A stretch of DNA of 64,000 nt from Zavarzinella sp. (GTDB lineage Bacteria > Planctomycetota > Planctomycetia > Gemmatales > Gemmataceae). The notes under the pieces are model-generated. The model was not told the origin of the DNA and did no database searches. It saw nothing but the letters and a program-made list of their open reading frames with translations. The stretch is from assembly GCA_041399155.1 (NCBI GenBank), contig JAWKTI010000003.1, forward strand, positions 434,001-498,000, read 5' to 3'. The translations under genes were made by a program, and so were the position numbers. The first letter of the stretch is position 1, and every line of letters begins with the position of its first letter. This document shows positions 27,906 to 36,030 of this stretch, piece by piece.

Positions 27906-29291
27906 TCACGCAACGGTGGGTTCCACTTTCTTTAACTCATACCCCAGCTCTTTGGCCCGGCGATGCAACTGTCTCTCCTGCCGGGCAATTACTTCTGCCA
28001 CATACGCTTCTTCCTGCTGCTTCGTGTAATCCCCGCCATACCGCATCAAATGGTAGATAATCCTGGCCAGCTTGTGGGCGGTTGCCGTGATCGCTTTCGG
28101 TGCTCCCAGGCGAGAACGCTGTCTTCTTAAATAGCCACCCAGGTAACTGGTGCTCCGCATCAACCCCCACGCAGCCAACCGCAAGGCGTGGGCCGCGCGC
28201 CCTTTCCCACGTCGCGTCTTGCTGGACTGCACTTTTCCGCCGGTTTTCTTGAAGTTGGGGCACAATCCCAGCCAACTGGTGAAATGTTTTACTGTCGGCC
28301 ATTTCGTAAAATCGGTGCCCAGTTCACTGATCAGGGTCAACGCATGAATTTCATCAATCCCTTCAATGGCAGTTAAATCCACTCCCGATACCAGATACAA
28401 CGCCGTACGAACATCAAAGCCCGGATCGTGCGGCTTTCGGCCACGCACGCGTGGTTTCTTCGGCAGTGGGGGCAATTCGCTTTGGCGTATCATTGATTTC
28501 AAATGAATTGCAATCCGACTATCCACCAGAGCAATTGTCTCCTGATACTTTTCCCACAAAGCCAGGCAGCATTGCAATTCCAGCAGATACTCATCCCGAT
28601 ACCGCCCAGCCAGGGCAGTGGCAATTTCGGCTTTCGTATGTTTGCAACGGCGATCCCGCAATTCACCTAATTGTTCAGGATCACGTTCTCCAGCCACGAT
28701 CGCCCGGATAATTTTCAATCCGGTAACACCGGTGATGTCACCAACCACATTTGTCAATTTCAGATTCATCAATTCCAATGCTTTCTGCATGCGTTGGATG
28801 TGCTGTCCGGACAGCCGCACCAGATTAGCACGTTGACGTACGAGATCCCGCAGGGTCTGGGTGAGATCGTCTGGCTGAAACACGGCAGGCAACAGACCAT
28901 GCCGATGCAGACGCTGTAACCACTGGCAATCAAGCTTGTCTGTTTTGGGTCGGCCCTGAATCTGCCGGGCAAACTTGGCGGAAGTCATCACCACATGAAA
29001 ACCAGCTTCGAGCAACGTGAGGAATAATACGTGGCCATAAACACCTGTGGCTTCGATGGCAATCGTGGTGACTCCACAGAACTGCAACCATTCGACCATT
29101 TGATGTAGGCCCGGGGTATGTGCAGGAAACTCGCGGATGAGAATGGTACGATCTGGCGTGGCTTCGACACATACCCAATGGGTACGGTCTCCCACATCAA
29201 TGCCGGCGGCGTGGCGATTGGCAATCGGCAACGCCGCCAGTTTTGCAGCGGCTTCGGACTGATTTTTCACTTTTTCCTGTGTTCGGTTCAT
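27906..29291 (-). CDS. IS110-family transposase (DEDD type)
   Basis: A 461-residue RuvC-like DEDD recombinase. The N-terminal domain shows Asp in AGIDVGDRTHWVCVE, Glu in TIAIEATGVYG and the Asp pair in RPKTDKLDCQWLQRLHRHG. The C-terminal Tnp_20 domain shows ALTLISELGTDFTKWPTVKH, then SWLGLCPNFKKTGGKVQSS, with the catalytic Ser expected near there. It catalyses RNA-guided exchange between donor and target sites in the IS110 group. Length is normal and no frameshift is seen, so the element may be active. Confidence 0.95.
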   Translation of the reverse strand: MNRTQEKVKNQSEAAAKLAALPIANRHAAGIDVGDRTHWVCVEATPDRTILIREFPAHTPGLHQMVEWLQFCGVTTIAIEATGVYGHVLFLTLLEAGFHVVMTSAKFARQIQGRPKTDKLDCQWLQRLHRHGLLPAVFQPDDLTQTLRDLVRQRANLVRLSGQHIQRMQKALELMNLKLTNVVGDITGVTGLKIIRAIVAGERDPEQLGELRDRRCKHTKAEIATALAGRYRDEYLLELQCCLALWEKYQETIALVDSRIAIHLKSMIRQSELPPLPKKPRVRGRKPHDPGFDVRTALYLVSGVDLTAIEGIDEIHALTLISELGTDFTKWPTVKHFTSWLGLCPNFKKTGGKVQSSKTRRGKGRAAHALRLAAWGLMRSTSYLGGYLRRQRSRLGAPKAITATAHKLARIIYHLMRYGGDYTKQQEEAYVAEVIARQERQLHRRAKELGYELKKVEPTVA

Positions 29292-29559
29292 GCTGACCTC
29301 ATGAAAATGGGATGGGCGTCAGGAGTCGGCAGTGGCACCAGCCGTCCCAACGGGATCAACCAAATCAGTAACGGAAAAGGTTGTCACCAAACGAAAGGGC
29401 CGAAATCGCTCCTGAACCCACACGAACCATCGAGCCGAGCACACGCTCTGAACATCATCGACTTGCCGGGCTTGTACGCCACATCCCGATGGGGTATGAT
29501 AACACTGAATTGAAGTTCCCGGCTCAAAGGTGTCTGAAATATTCAGACCGGACCAAGAA
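29292..29559 (-). ncRNA. Candidate bridge RNA region of the IS110 element
   Basis: This 268-bp noncoding 5' end lies upstream of the transposase. IS110-group elements express a structured bridge RNA with separate target- and donor-binding loops from this position (established for the family). Short inverted repeats are visible, for example GTCTGAA-ata-TTCAGAC (29532-29548) at the outer end and several GC-rich stems. The two guide loops could not be assigned by eye. Confidence 0.5.
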
Positions 29560-30582
29560 CCAGGCGCTGGCCACATGTTGTGGATGTTCTTTCACTAATT
29601 CTGTCGCGCAACTTGCCCTGAGATTCTGAAACAGTTTCTCCCACGGAACCAATCCTGCCCTCCGGATAATCCTGGTGAACTGTGTACGTAAGTTCTGATT
29701 CGTGCTGCGATAGTCGGTAATCACATACACAGCCCCAGGTTCTGCCTGCTCAAACACCATTTCCAGTTCGGTGCGGATTTCTGGGAACATTGGGATGATC
29801 CGTTCACCTTTCCCTTCAAAGTGTTCTGTCTTCGGACTACGAACCCGTAACCGGTTCTTTTCCCAGTCCACATCGTCCCATGTCAGTTCCAGATGTTCTG
29901 AAGGGCACCGTAATCCACCAAATCGCGACAGAACGAAGATCAATCGCCATTGGGCATTGGGACAGGCGTCCAGAATTTTTGCCGCATCTTCAATTGATAA
30001 AAAGTAATCGCGACTTCGGTTAGGCTGGACGTTCAGTCGTTTCATCTCTGCAAAGGGGTTGGTACTTAGAAGTCGTTTCCGAACTGCGTAGCGGGAAAAT
30101 TCACGGGCACGACCACAGCATCTGCAAACAGTGTTATCACCCAGATTCGTTTGCAACCATCGCCGAAATTCATCTCCATCAATCGGGTTGATCTCTTCGA
30201 TTGGTTTTTCACTACCAAAATAGCTGATCAGTTTGTTACTGGTATCTCGATATTTGATGACCGTTCGTTGCTTTAAATCAGTTCTCGATTCAATTAACTT
30301 TTCCAGGAAATCACCCAACCGAATGATTGTCGATTCCTGTTTCTCAATCAATCCCACGGCTACCAGTTTTGATTTCAACGGATCTGCAATGCTGCTTAAC
30401 CAGACAGCGGTTTCCCTCAGCAAAGGCTGACCGCTGATCTTCGAAGTCAGCAGCGATTCCACATGGCGACAAACTGTCTCTGCCGTTCGTTTATCACACT
30501 TTCCCAGTCGAATCGTTTTATTTTTCCCATCGGGAGCGGTGAAGCGAAGTCGCTTTGTACCGTTTGGATCATTCGTAATACT
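29560..30582 (-). pseudogene. Old integrase, N-terminal and middle fragment
   Basis: The frame from about 30582 (SITNDPNG, then a stretch reading KRLRFTAPDGKNKTIRLG) down to VASAW at 29560 is a planctomycete-type tyrosine integrase: an N-terminal beta domain, the SAM-like core-binding domain, and the first half of the catalytic domain with Arg in GGLRCPSEHLEL. The expected HxxR appears as NLRAS. The natural start codon is missing because an IS630 end begins at 30584, and the C-terminus is split off by the IS110 element. The internal GTG at 30462 is not the original start. Confidence 0.85.
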
Positions 30583-30583
30583 A

Positions 30584-30897
30584 GTGCTTTGTCACATCTA
30601 AAAAGTCGGATTGGCAATTCCAGTCAAATCTGCGATACTGCATGGTACAAGGTGGGTGCCATGCGGAAGTTGTATATCATTCGACTGACAAAGCAAGAAC
30701 GAGTCGAGCTTCAGAGTGTCGTCAAGAAGTTGAAGGGAACCGGGCAGAAAGTTCGACGTGCTCAGATCCTGCTGAAGGCAGATGCCGATGGTCCGAATTG
30801 GACTGATGAGCGTATTGCCGAGGCGTTTTCGTGTCGGACTAGAACCGTGGAACGGCTTCGCCAGCGGTTCGTCGAGCAAGGGAATTTCTTGAATTAA
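30584..30897 (+). pseudogene. IS630-family element, 5' fragment
   Basis: The left end abuts a TA dinucleotide (30582-30583) inside the first codons of the old integrase, as expected for IS630/Tc1-type insertion. The frame from ATG 30661 (MRKLYIIRLTKQERVELQ ... GQKVRRAQILLKADADG ... RIAEAFSCRTRTVERLRQRF) is the HTH domain of IS630 transposases, about 78 residues. It then ends abruptly in NFLN and stop. The DDE catalytic domain and right end are absent, so the element was truncated by deletion. Confidence 0.85.
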
Positions 30898-30997
30898 AAT
30901 TGACCGCAAAGTCGCGAAGGAGCAATGAAATACTGAAGTTCGTCATTCCCGAGCAGAAAAAGTCAACCTACAACCAAAAACTGATCCTTAACAACAA

Positions 30998-31025
30998 CGT
31001 CATTCCCGCCCAGGCGGGAATCCAG
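30998..31025. repeat. REP-like palindrome (ATTCCCGC...GCGGGAAT)
   Basis: CGTCATTCCCGCC-CAGGCGGGAATCCAG is a near-perfect inverted repeat. Related copies are at 31071-31098, 40228-40256 and 44064-44160, and a half copy is at about 30941. It is a dispersed intergenic repeat family, not an array. Confidence 0.8.
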
Positions 31026-31070
31026 TTCAAAAAGACCGAACTATAACCATCATCTGAATGAATCCAACAA

Positions 31071-31098
31071 CGTCATTCCCGCGCAGGCGGGAATCCAG
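31071..31098. repeat. REP-like palindrome, second copy
   Basis: Same 28-bp unit as 30998-31025, with CGTCATTCCCGCG and AGGCGGGAATCCAG arms. The two lie 45 bp apart in the gene-free stretch 30898-31283, which otherwise holds no visible gene. Confidence 0.8.
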
Positions 31099-31283
31099 GA
31101 AGTTTTGTGTCCTGATTGTTTCTAGATCGCAGTCCGGTTTTTTCTTAACAACCCATGAAACTACTGAGTAAACTGTATAGTAATGAGGCGTCCCTCATGT
31201 TCCACTTTTTCACGCGTATTGGTCCAGGACACACAAAAAGTGATAGACAGAATCTTTGACAGCATAGAAATCAATTCGATTTA

Positions 31284-31937
31284 ATGATAGTTATGCGGCT
31301 GAACATCGTCCTTGCATCTGTCGAATCGGAACTCGCGGAAGCGTGGGAGCGGTTCTGCGCCCAACTTGAAGGCGTCACCGTCCATCGCGGGTCGATTCTC
31401 GATGTTCATTGCGATGCAATTGTCAGTCCGGCCAACAGTTTCGGGTTCATGGATGGAGGTATCGACCATCTGTACTCGCAACATTTCGGATGGCAAGTAC
31501 AACGTCGGCTGCAGGACACCATTCGGACACGACACCACGGTGAGCTGGTTGTCGGTCAGGCAGAGATAATTCCTACGGACGATGCTCGTATTCCATTCGT
31601 AATCGCAGCGCCCACGATGCGCGTGCCGATGATTCTTCGGGATACGGTAAATCCTTATCTCGCTGCACGCGCGGCACTCCTGCTGATTAAGCATCAGCGT
31701 TTCGTCGATGGTCCATTCGCCGGTGAACCGGTAGCGAGTGTCGTGCGTACGGTTGCCTTTCCGGGCCTCGGAACGGGTGTCGGCAAAGTTGGCCCGAACA
31801 TCTGTGCTCGGCAGGTCGGAGCAGCAATCGAGGAAGTCGTGCTTGAGCGTGGGACATTCCCGCAGACATGGGCAGACGCACAATCGCGTCATCAACTTTT
31901 GTATGGCGATCGCTTCCGGGATCTGCAGCGAGAATAA
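31284..31937 (+). CDS. Macro-domain protein
   Basis: A 217-residue macro (A1pp) domain protein, a fold that binds or hydrolyses ADP-ribose on proteins, nucleic acids or metabolites. The ligand-binding start VHCDAIVSPANSFGFMDGGI, then VGQAEIIPT, and the glycine loop VAFPGLGTGVGKVGP are all present. Length is slightly above a bare macro domain. ATG 31284 or 31293 may be used. It is the first of three small plus-strand genes separated by inverted repeats. A broken ADP-ribosylglycohydrolase gene 6 kb away is also ADP-ribose-related, but no link is shown. Confidence 0.88.
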   Translation: MIVMRLNIVLASVESELAEAWERFCAQLEGVTVHRGSILDVHCDAIVSPANSFGFMDGGIDHLYSQHFGWQVQRRLQDTIRTRHHGELVVGQAEIIPTDDARIPFVIAAPTMRVPMILRDTVNPYLAARAALLLIKHQRFVDGPFAGEPVASVVRTVAFPGLGTGVGKVGPNICARQVGAAIEEVVLERGTFPQTWADAQSRHQLLYGDRFRDLQRE

Positions 31938-31944
31938 CGGATTA

Positions 31945-32040
31945 CCGGCCAGCCGCATAACCAAACGCGGCAATGGATCGGACCCGAGTTGTGCGTTCTG
32001 GTAAACTCAACTTTGGTTGGCGCGGTGCCGGCCATTGAAC
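31945..32040. repeat. Imperfect inverted repeat after the macro gene (attC-like)
   Basis: CCGGCCAGCCGC-ATAACCAA at the left pairs loosely with TTGGTTGGCGCGG-TGCCGGCC at the right, and CAATGG (31971) pairs with CCATTG (32032). A long imperfect palindrome directly after a small gene resembles an integron attC site. The match to the core rule is not exact. Confidence 0.35.
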
Positions 32041-32080
32041 TTTGATCTGTTAAGCCGGGCCTGCGGCTGACTTAACGAGT

Positions 32081-32182
32081 CCGCAATTGAGCATATACTA
32101 AAGGTGACTGCCGCAAGCGGCCTAAGTGAGCGATTGGAGCAGGAATCACTTCGTGTCCACTCTGCGCTCTGCTCAATCGCGG
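32081..32182. repeat. MITE-like repeat, copy 1
   Basis: About 102 bp, bounded by CCGCAATTGAGCA and TGCTCAATCGCGG, with an internal AGCGATT...GGAATCACT pairing. It is strongly similar along its whole length to 40323-40426. It ends 28 bp before the start codon of the next gene, and both copies keep TATACT (32095-32100 here). Possible mobile promoter or small mobile repeat. Confidence 0.75.
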
Positions 32183-32210
32183 CCCCCCTTCGGCGACAAA
32201 AGTGACACCA

Positions 32211-32585
32211 ATGCCGAAATCGGACGAACAACTCGCGTTTCTCGCGGCGGCAAGTGAGCTGAATGCCAAGTACAATGCTGTTCGGACTGATTCCGAAGCT
32301 TGTTGTTTGTATCATTCGTTCTGGACGAAATCTGAAATCGAGCACGGGCAGCAGATAAAGTCCGAATGGAACGTGCCAACGAACCTGCTACCGTTCTATG
32401 GCAACTGGCACGATTTGATTTGCTTGAACACCGAAAGCGGCACTGTCCAGATGATCGATGACGCGCGTCGGGAATTGTTTTCATGGCTCTCCTATGAGGC
32501 GTTTCTACAGAACCTGACAACAATCGATGAAGCGACAACAGACACATCTGGGATCATCGAATCAGAATCGTGGCTTGATTTCTAA
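32211..32585 (+). CDS. SMI1/KNR4 (SUKH)-like small protein
   Basis: About 124 residues from ATG 32211 (a GTG nine bases upstream is also in frame). The C-terminal half resembles the SUKH fold: VPTNLLPFYGNWHDLICLNT then GTVQMIDDARRELFSWLSYEAF, where SUKH proteins have the WYxLDxxTGxVxxxDH and the Phe-rich last helix. SUKH proteins serve as toxin immunity proteins or regulatory scaffolds. It is preceded by a MITE-like repeat and followed by an attC-like palindrome. A partner toxin is not seen. Confidence 0.6.
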   Translation: MPKSDEQLAFLAAASELNAKYNAVRTDSEACCLYHSFWTKSEIEHGQQIKSEWNVPTNLLPFYGNWHDLICLNTESGTVQMIDDARRELFSWLSYEAFLQNLTTIDEATTDTSGIIESESWLDF

Positions 32586-32593
32586 AGTTGAAT

Positions 32594-32680
32594 AACAATC
32601 GAATGCACCGGGGTTGCCGTCCGGGTCGGATCTGAACTCAATATCACTGGCGGCAACCCGGTGATTTGGGTGTGATGCAG
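32594..32680. repeat. Imperfect palindrome after the SUKH-like gene (attC-like)
   Basis: CACCGGGGTTGCCG (32606-32619) pairs with CGGCAACCCGGTG (32651-32663) leaving one bulged G, with a 31-base loop and weaker flanking arms (ATAACAATCG on the left, GATTTGGGTG on the right). Small size, bulge, and position between two same-strand small genes match integron attC sites. Planctomycete integrons have attC sites of this look. Confidence 0.45.
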
Positions 32681-32684
32681 CAAC

Positions 32685-33323
32685 ATGGAAACCACGAAGA
32701 TTGAGCCGATAGCGTACTTCAATCGCTGGTTCAAGACACCGATCGACGTAGCTGAACGCACCGTGATTGCTGTTATTGAAGCATTGGGTCAACACCCGTC
32801 CGCAGACGATCAGACTGCGCAGGACTACGTTATGCCGATACGAAGGTGCCGCGAGCATTCTGGCAGGTTCAGAATCTGGGGTGAAAACCAAGACACCTTC
32901 TACTGCTTCGTGTACGAGGGTGATGAACTCAAGCCGAATCCACCCGTGTACTTTGAGTCCTGTCTTGACCTCTTTCTGGATTACGGAATCGACAAATCAG
33001 ACGTAATCAACGGCGATCACGTGCTGGTCGCTAACACGTTTACTGACTTTCTGTGGCACATGCTCGGCCACCATATTTGTTTGCGTTGTGACTTCCACGA
33101 TCACTTGAATCGAACAGTCAACGGCCTGCAATTCAACGATGTCGAACTGGATACCTCTTTTCGTTTTCCTTTGTGTCGTGACTTTCCCGCTGGGTATGGG
33201 CCATTCTTTCGGCATGATACCATCTGCATTCCAGATTGGGGTGCGGCGTTTCTAAACCGTGAAGCTCGGCGTTCGTTTGTTTCCGAGTTCCGGCCCCAAG
33301 TTAACCGTGAATGGGTTGCATAA
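32685..33323 (+). CDS. Hypothetical protein, possibly SUKH-like
   Basis: A 212-residue protein beginning METTKIEPIAYFNRWF at ATG 32685. The segment FRIWGENQDTFYCFVYEGDE and NPPVYFESCLDLFLDYGIDK followed by FTDFLWHMLGHH has the layout of SUKH-like immunity proteins, but the match is loose. The C-terminus is Arg/Phe-rich. It is the third gene of the cassette-like series. No neighbour toxin is seen. Confidence 0.5.
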   Translation: METTKIEPIAYFNRWFKTPIDVAERTVIAVIEALGQHPSADDQTAQDYVMPIRRCREHSGRFRIWGENQDTFYCFVYEGDELKPNPPVYFESCLDLFLDYGIDKSDVINGDHVLVANTFTDFLWHMLGHHICLRCDFHDHLNRTVNGLQFNDVELDTSFRFPLCRDFPAGYGPFFRHDTICIPDWGAAFLNREARRSFVSEFRPQVNREWVA

Positions 33324-33360
33324 CCACCGCATGCAACGGAGCCACTATAGGCACTTGCTT
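33324..33360. repeat. Possible half attC-like site after the third cassette-like gene
   Basis: GCATAACCACCGCATGCAACGG just after the stop resembles the 5' arms following the two previous genes, but no complementary 3' arm follows. The series appears to break off here. Confidence 0.3.
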
Positions 33361-33486
33361 CGGCCCAGGGAGATCCGGAGTACGCAGCGAATATCCGGAA
33401 GGTGCTCTCATCGACCAACAGCACCCTAAAGGGCGTGTGCTCTGCACAATTTCATCTATTTCCTCAAATTTCAGAAAATACCAAAA

Positions 33487-33502
33487 CGTTCCACGTGGAA
33501 CA
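33487..33502. promoter_or_regulatory. parS: parS-like ParB-binding site
   Basis: CGTTCCACGTGGAACA contains a perfect 14-bp palindrome. The ParB consensus TGTTYCACGTGRAACA matches at 15 of 16 positions; the one difference is the first base. parS sites cluster around bacterial chromosome origins and are loaded by ParB for segregation. It lies 128 bp upstream of guaA outside any gene, as expected for a true site. Confidence 0.75.
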
Positions 33503-33575
33503 CTGACACTCATTTGAATGTTGTGCGGTTTCCGGTGCTTTCCCGTTTTCACCATTGGCCTGTGCCAAAAACTTC

Positions 33576-33581
33576 TATAAT
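33576..33581 (+). promoter_or_regulatory. Candidate -10 box (TATAAT) of guaA
   Basis: A perfect TATAAT lies here, with TTGGCC at 33555-33560 as a weak -35 (15-bp spacer). Transcription starting near 33588 would exclude the ATG at 33585 and favour the guaA start at 33615. Confidence 0.4.
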
Positions 33582-33614
33582 GGCATGTTTCCTGTATTGT
33601 GGAACGGCACGCAG

Positions 33615-35168
33615 ATGGTGGCATCTCCTGAAAGTGAACTGATTCTCATTTTTGATTTCGGCTCGCAATACGCCCAGCTCATTGCACGTCGTGTGCGGGA
33701 ACTGAACGTATTCTGCCAGATTGTGCGGCACGATCTCACTGCACAACGCGTGCGGGAACTCAACCCACGGGGAATCATTTTTTCCGGTGGGCCAGCATCT
33801 GTTTATGAGAAAGGTTCCCCGCAGATCGATCCAGAAATCCTGCAGCTTGACCTGCCCATCCTGGGGATCTGCTACGGTATGCAGATCATGTGCCAGGCAA
33901 TGGGCCTGGAAGTGGCACGTGCTAAAGAACGCGAATTCGGACGTGCCGCCATTCAGATTCTGAACCATAGCTCTTTGCTGGCGGGGCTACCTGCCGAAAC
34001 AATTGTCTGGATGAGCCACGGCGATCAGGTAAAAGAATCGATCGCCGACCTGGAAGTGCTGGCAAATACCCCCACCTGTCCTTTGGCTGCGGTCAAACAT
34101 CGCAAAAAGCCGTACTATGGCCTGCAATTTCACCCGGAAGTCAGCCACACCCCACTGGGCAGTAATATTCTGCGGAATTTCCTGTACGACATCTGCGGGT
34201 GCCAGGGTCTATGGCGAATGCAGACGCTGATTGAACGCAGCATCGAAGATATCCGCCAACGGGTAGGCAATTCCCGCGTGATTTGTGGCCTGTCTGGTGG
34301 CGTTGATTCATCTGTTGTTGCCGCACTGCTGGTGAAGGCAATCGGCCCACAAGTGGCCTGTATATTCGTGAATAATGGCCTGTTGCGTACCGGCGAACTG
34401 GAAAGTGTTTGCCACACGTTTCGCGATTGGTTCCATGCCGATCTGCACGTTGCAGACGCCCAGGCTCGCTTTATGGATGCGTTGAAAGGCGTCACCGATC
34501 CGCAGGAAAAGCGAATCCGAATTGGCCACCACTTCATCGAAGTATTCAAACAGGAAGCGAAATCGATTCAGGATGCCCGCTTTCTGGCACAGGGAACGCT
34601 TTATCCTGATGTGATTGAAAGTGGTGGCACACCCGATGGGCCTGCTGCAACAATTAAAGCCCACCATAACGTGGGGGGATTGCCCGCCGAACTGGGTTTT
34701 GAACTGATCGAACCACTGCGGGACCTGTTCAAAGACGAAGTTCGCAAACTGGGCGAACAACTTGGCCTGCCGGATACCGTCGTGTGGCGGCACCCATTCC
34801 CCGGACCGGGCCTTGCGGTCAGGTGCCTGGGGGAAGTAACGGAAGAACGGCTGCATGTATTACGCCAGGCAGACGAAATCTTTATGGATGAGCTGCACTC
34901 CAGTGGCTGGTATCGGCAGACATCGCAATCGTTTGCGGTGTTGCTCCCCATTCAATCGGTGGGTGTGATGGGTGATGGCCGCACGTATGAAAATGTGGTG
35001 GCGCTGCGTTCGGTGCAGACGCACGACTTCATGACGGCAGACTGGTCCCCACTTCCGTATGAATTGCTGGCGAAGGTTTCGACCCGCATTATTAACAGTG
35101 TACGCGGTGTGAATCGCGTGGTTTACGATATCAGCAGCAAGCCACCAGCTACAATAGAGTGGGAATAA
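33615..35168 (+). CDS. guaA: GMP synthase (glutamine-hydrolysing)
   Basis: Converts XMP to GMP using glutamine and ATP, the last step of de novo guanine nucleotide synthesis. The N-terminal class I glutamine amidotransferase domain begins LILIFDFGSQYAQLIARRVR and has the Cys nucleophile in LGICYGMQIMC and the His/Glu pair in LQFHPEVSHTP. The ATP-pyrophosphatase domain has the P-loop GLSGGVDSSVVAALL, and the dimerisation end closes KPPATIEWE. At 517 residues it is of normal length. ATG 33615 is chosen over the in-frame 33555 and 33585 because a TATAAT lies at 33576. dapF starts 13 bp downstream. Confidence 0.97.
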   Translation: MVASPESELILIFDFGSQYAQLIARRVRELNVFCQIVRHDLTAQRVRELNPRGIIFSGGPASVYEKGSPQIDPEILQLDLPILGICYGMQIMCQAMGLEVARAKEREFGRAAIQILNHSSLLAGLPAETIVWMSHGDQVKESIADLEVLANTPTCPLAAVKHRKKPYYGLQFHPEVSHTPLGSNILRNFLYDICGCQGLWRMQTLIERSIEDIRQRVGNSRVICGLSGGVDSSVVAALLVKAIGPQVACIFVNNGLLRTGELESVCHTFRDWFHADLHVADAQARFMDALKGVTDPQEKRIRIGHHFIEVFKQEAKSIQDARFLAQGTLYPDVIESGGTPDGPAATIKAHHNVGGLPAELGFELIEPLRDLFKDEVRKLGEQLGLPDTVVWRHPFPGPGLAVRCLGEVTEERLHVLRQADEIFMDELHSSGWYRQTSQSFAVLLPIQSVGVMGDGRTYENVVALRSVQTHDFMTADWSPLPYELLAKVSTRIINSVRGVNRVVYDISSKPPATIEWE

Positions 35169-35181
35169 GAGCGAGAAGGTT

Positions 35182-36030
35182 ATGCGTTTTACCAAGATGC
35201 AGGGTGCGGGCAACGATTATGTGTATGTCGATTGCTTTCGCGAAAAATTACCCACCGATCCATCCCAGTTGGCCATTCAGATGAGCAACCGCCACTTTGG
35301 CGTGGGCAGCGATGGTCTGATTCTGATTGGTAAATCGGACAAAGCCGATGCCCGCATGCGAATGTTCAATGCGGACGGTTCCGAAGCGGAAATGTGTGGC
35401 AACGGTTTGCGGTGCGTCGCCAAATATGTGTACGACCACGATATTGCCAAAAAAGATCTGCTGTCAATTGAAACCGGCAACGGTGTTCTGACGGTGGGAA
35501 TCGAAGCGGAAAATGGCATCGCCCATCGCGTGCGTGTGAATATGGGCAAGCCGATTCTGGATGCGGCAGCCATTCCCACCACTTTGTCTGGAAATCCCCC
35601 ACTGAACCAGGTACTGGAATACGAAGCGGGGAATACGCTACTGGTGAATGCGGTTTCGATGGGCAATCCCCATGCGGTGATCTTTGTCGACAAAATCACC
35701 GATGAGCATGTGCACCAGATCGGGCCGAAAATCGAAGTTCATTCTGCGTTTCCCAGAAAAGTCAATGTGGAATTTGTGCAGGTGAAGCACCGTTCGATGG
35801 TGAAGATGCGAGTCTGGGAACGTGGCAGTGGGGAAACCATGGCCTGTGGCACCGGTGCCTGTGCCGTGGTCGTTGCGGGGATTCTGACAGATCGTCTGGA
35901 ACGCCGCACCACCGTTCAGTTGCTGGGTGGCGAACTGGATATTGAATGGTCGGAACATGATGGTAATGTCTACATGACTGGCCCAGCCGTGGAGGTGTTT
36001 CATGGAGAGTGGCTGGTACACTCCTCATGA
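35182..36030 (+). CDS. dapF: Diaminopimelate epimerase
   Basis: Interconverts LL- and meso-diaminopimelate for lysine and peptidoglycan. The two catalytic cysteines lie in NADGSEAEMCGNGLRCVAKY and in GETMACGTGACAVVVAG. The start MRFTKMQGAGNDYVYVDCF is the family's N-terminus. A ribosome site GAGAAGG lies before the ATG. At 282 residues the length is normal. The downstream acyltransferase gene overlaps by ATGA, so the two are translationally coupled. Confidence 0.97.
   Translation: MRFTKMQGAGNDYVYVDCFREKLPTDPSQLAIQMSNRHFGVGSDGLILIGKSDKADARMRMFNADGSEAEMCGNGLRCVAKYVYDHDIAKKDLLSIETGNGVLTVGIEAENGIAHRVRVNMGKPILDAAAIPTTLSGNPPLNQVLEYEAGNTLLVNAVSMGNPHAVIFVDKITDEHVHQIGPKIEVHSAFPRKVNVEFVQVKHRSMVKMRVWERGSGETMACGTGACAVVVAGILTDRLERRTTVQLLGGELDIEWSEHDGNVYMTGPAVEVFHGEWLVHSS

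Larger units (their letters stand above)
27738..29559 (-). mobile_element. IS110-family insertion sequence inside the old integrase
   Basis: The element is about 1.82 kb. Both borders carry CCAGG (27733-27737 and 29560-29564), consistent with the short shared core left by IS110 recombination rather than a long target duplication. There are no terminal inverted repeats, as usual for IS110. It contains one transposase gene with 268 bp of noncoding DNA upstream and about 168 bp downstream. The borders are set by where the integrase reading stops on each side, so they may be off by a few bases. Confidence 0.85.

Noticed and set aside
30998..31098. CRISPR array
   Set aside because: Only two palindromic units with one 45-bp gap, and relatives are dispersed elsewhere; no leader or cas genes.
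31281..31973. Minus-strand frame of 230 codons over the macro gene
   Set aside because: The plus-strand frame has a clear macro domain; the reverse frame has no recognisable protein.
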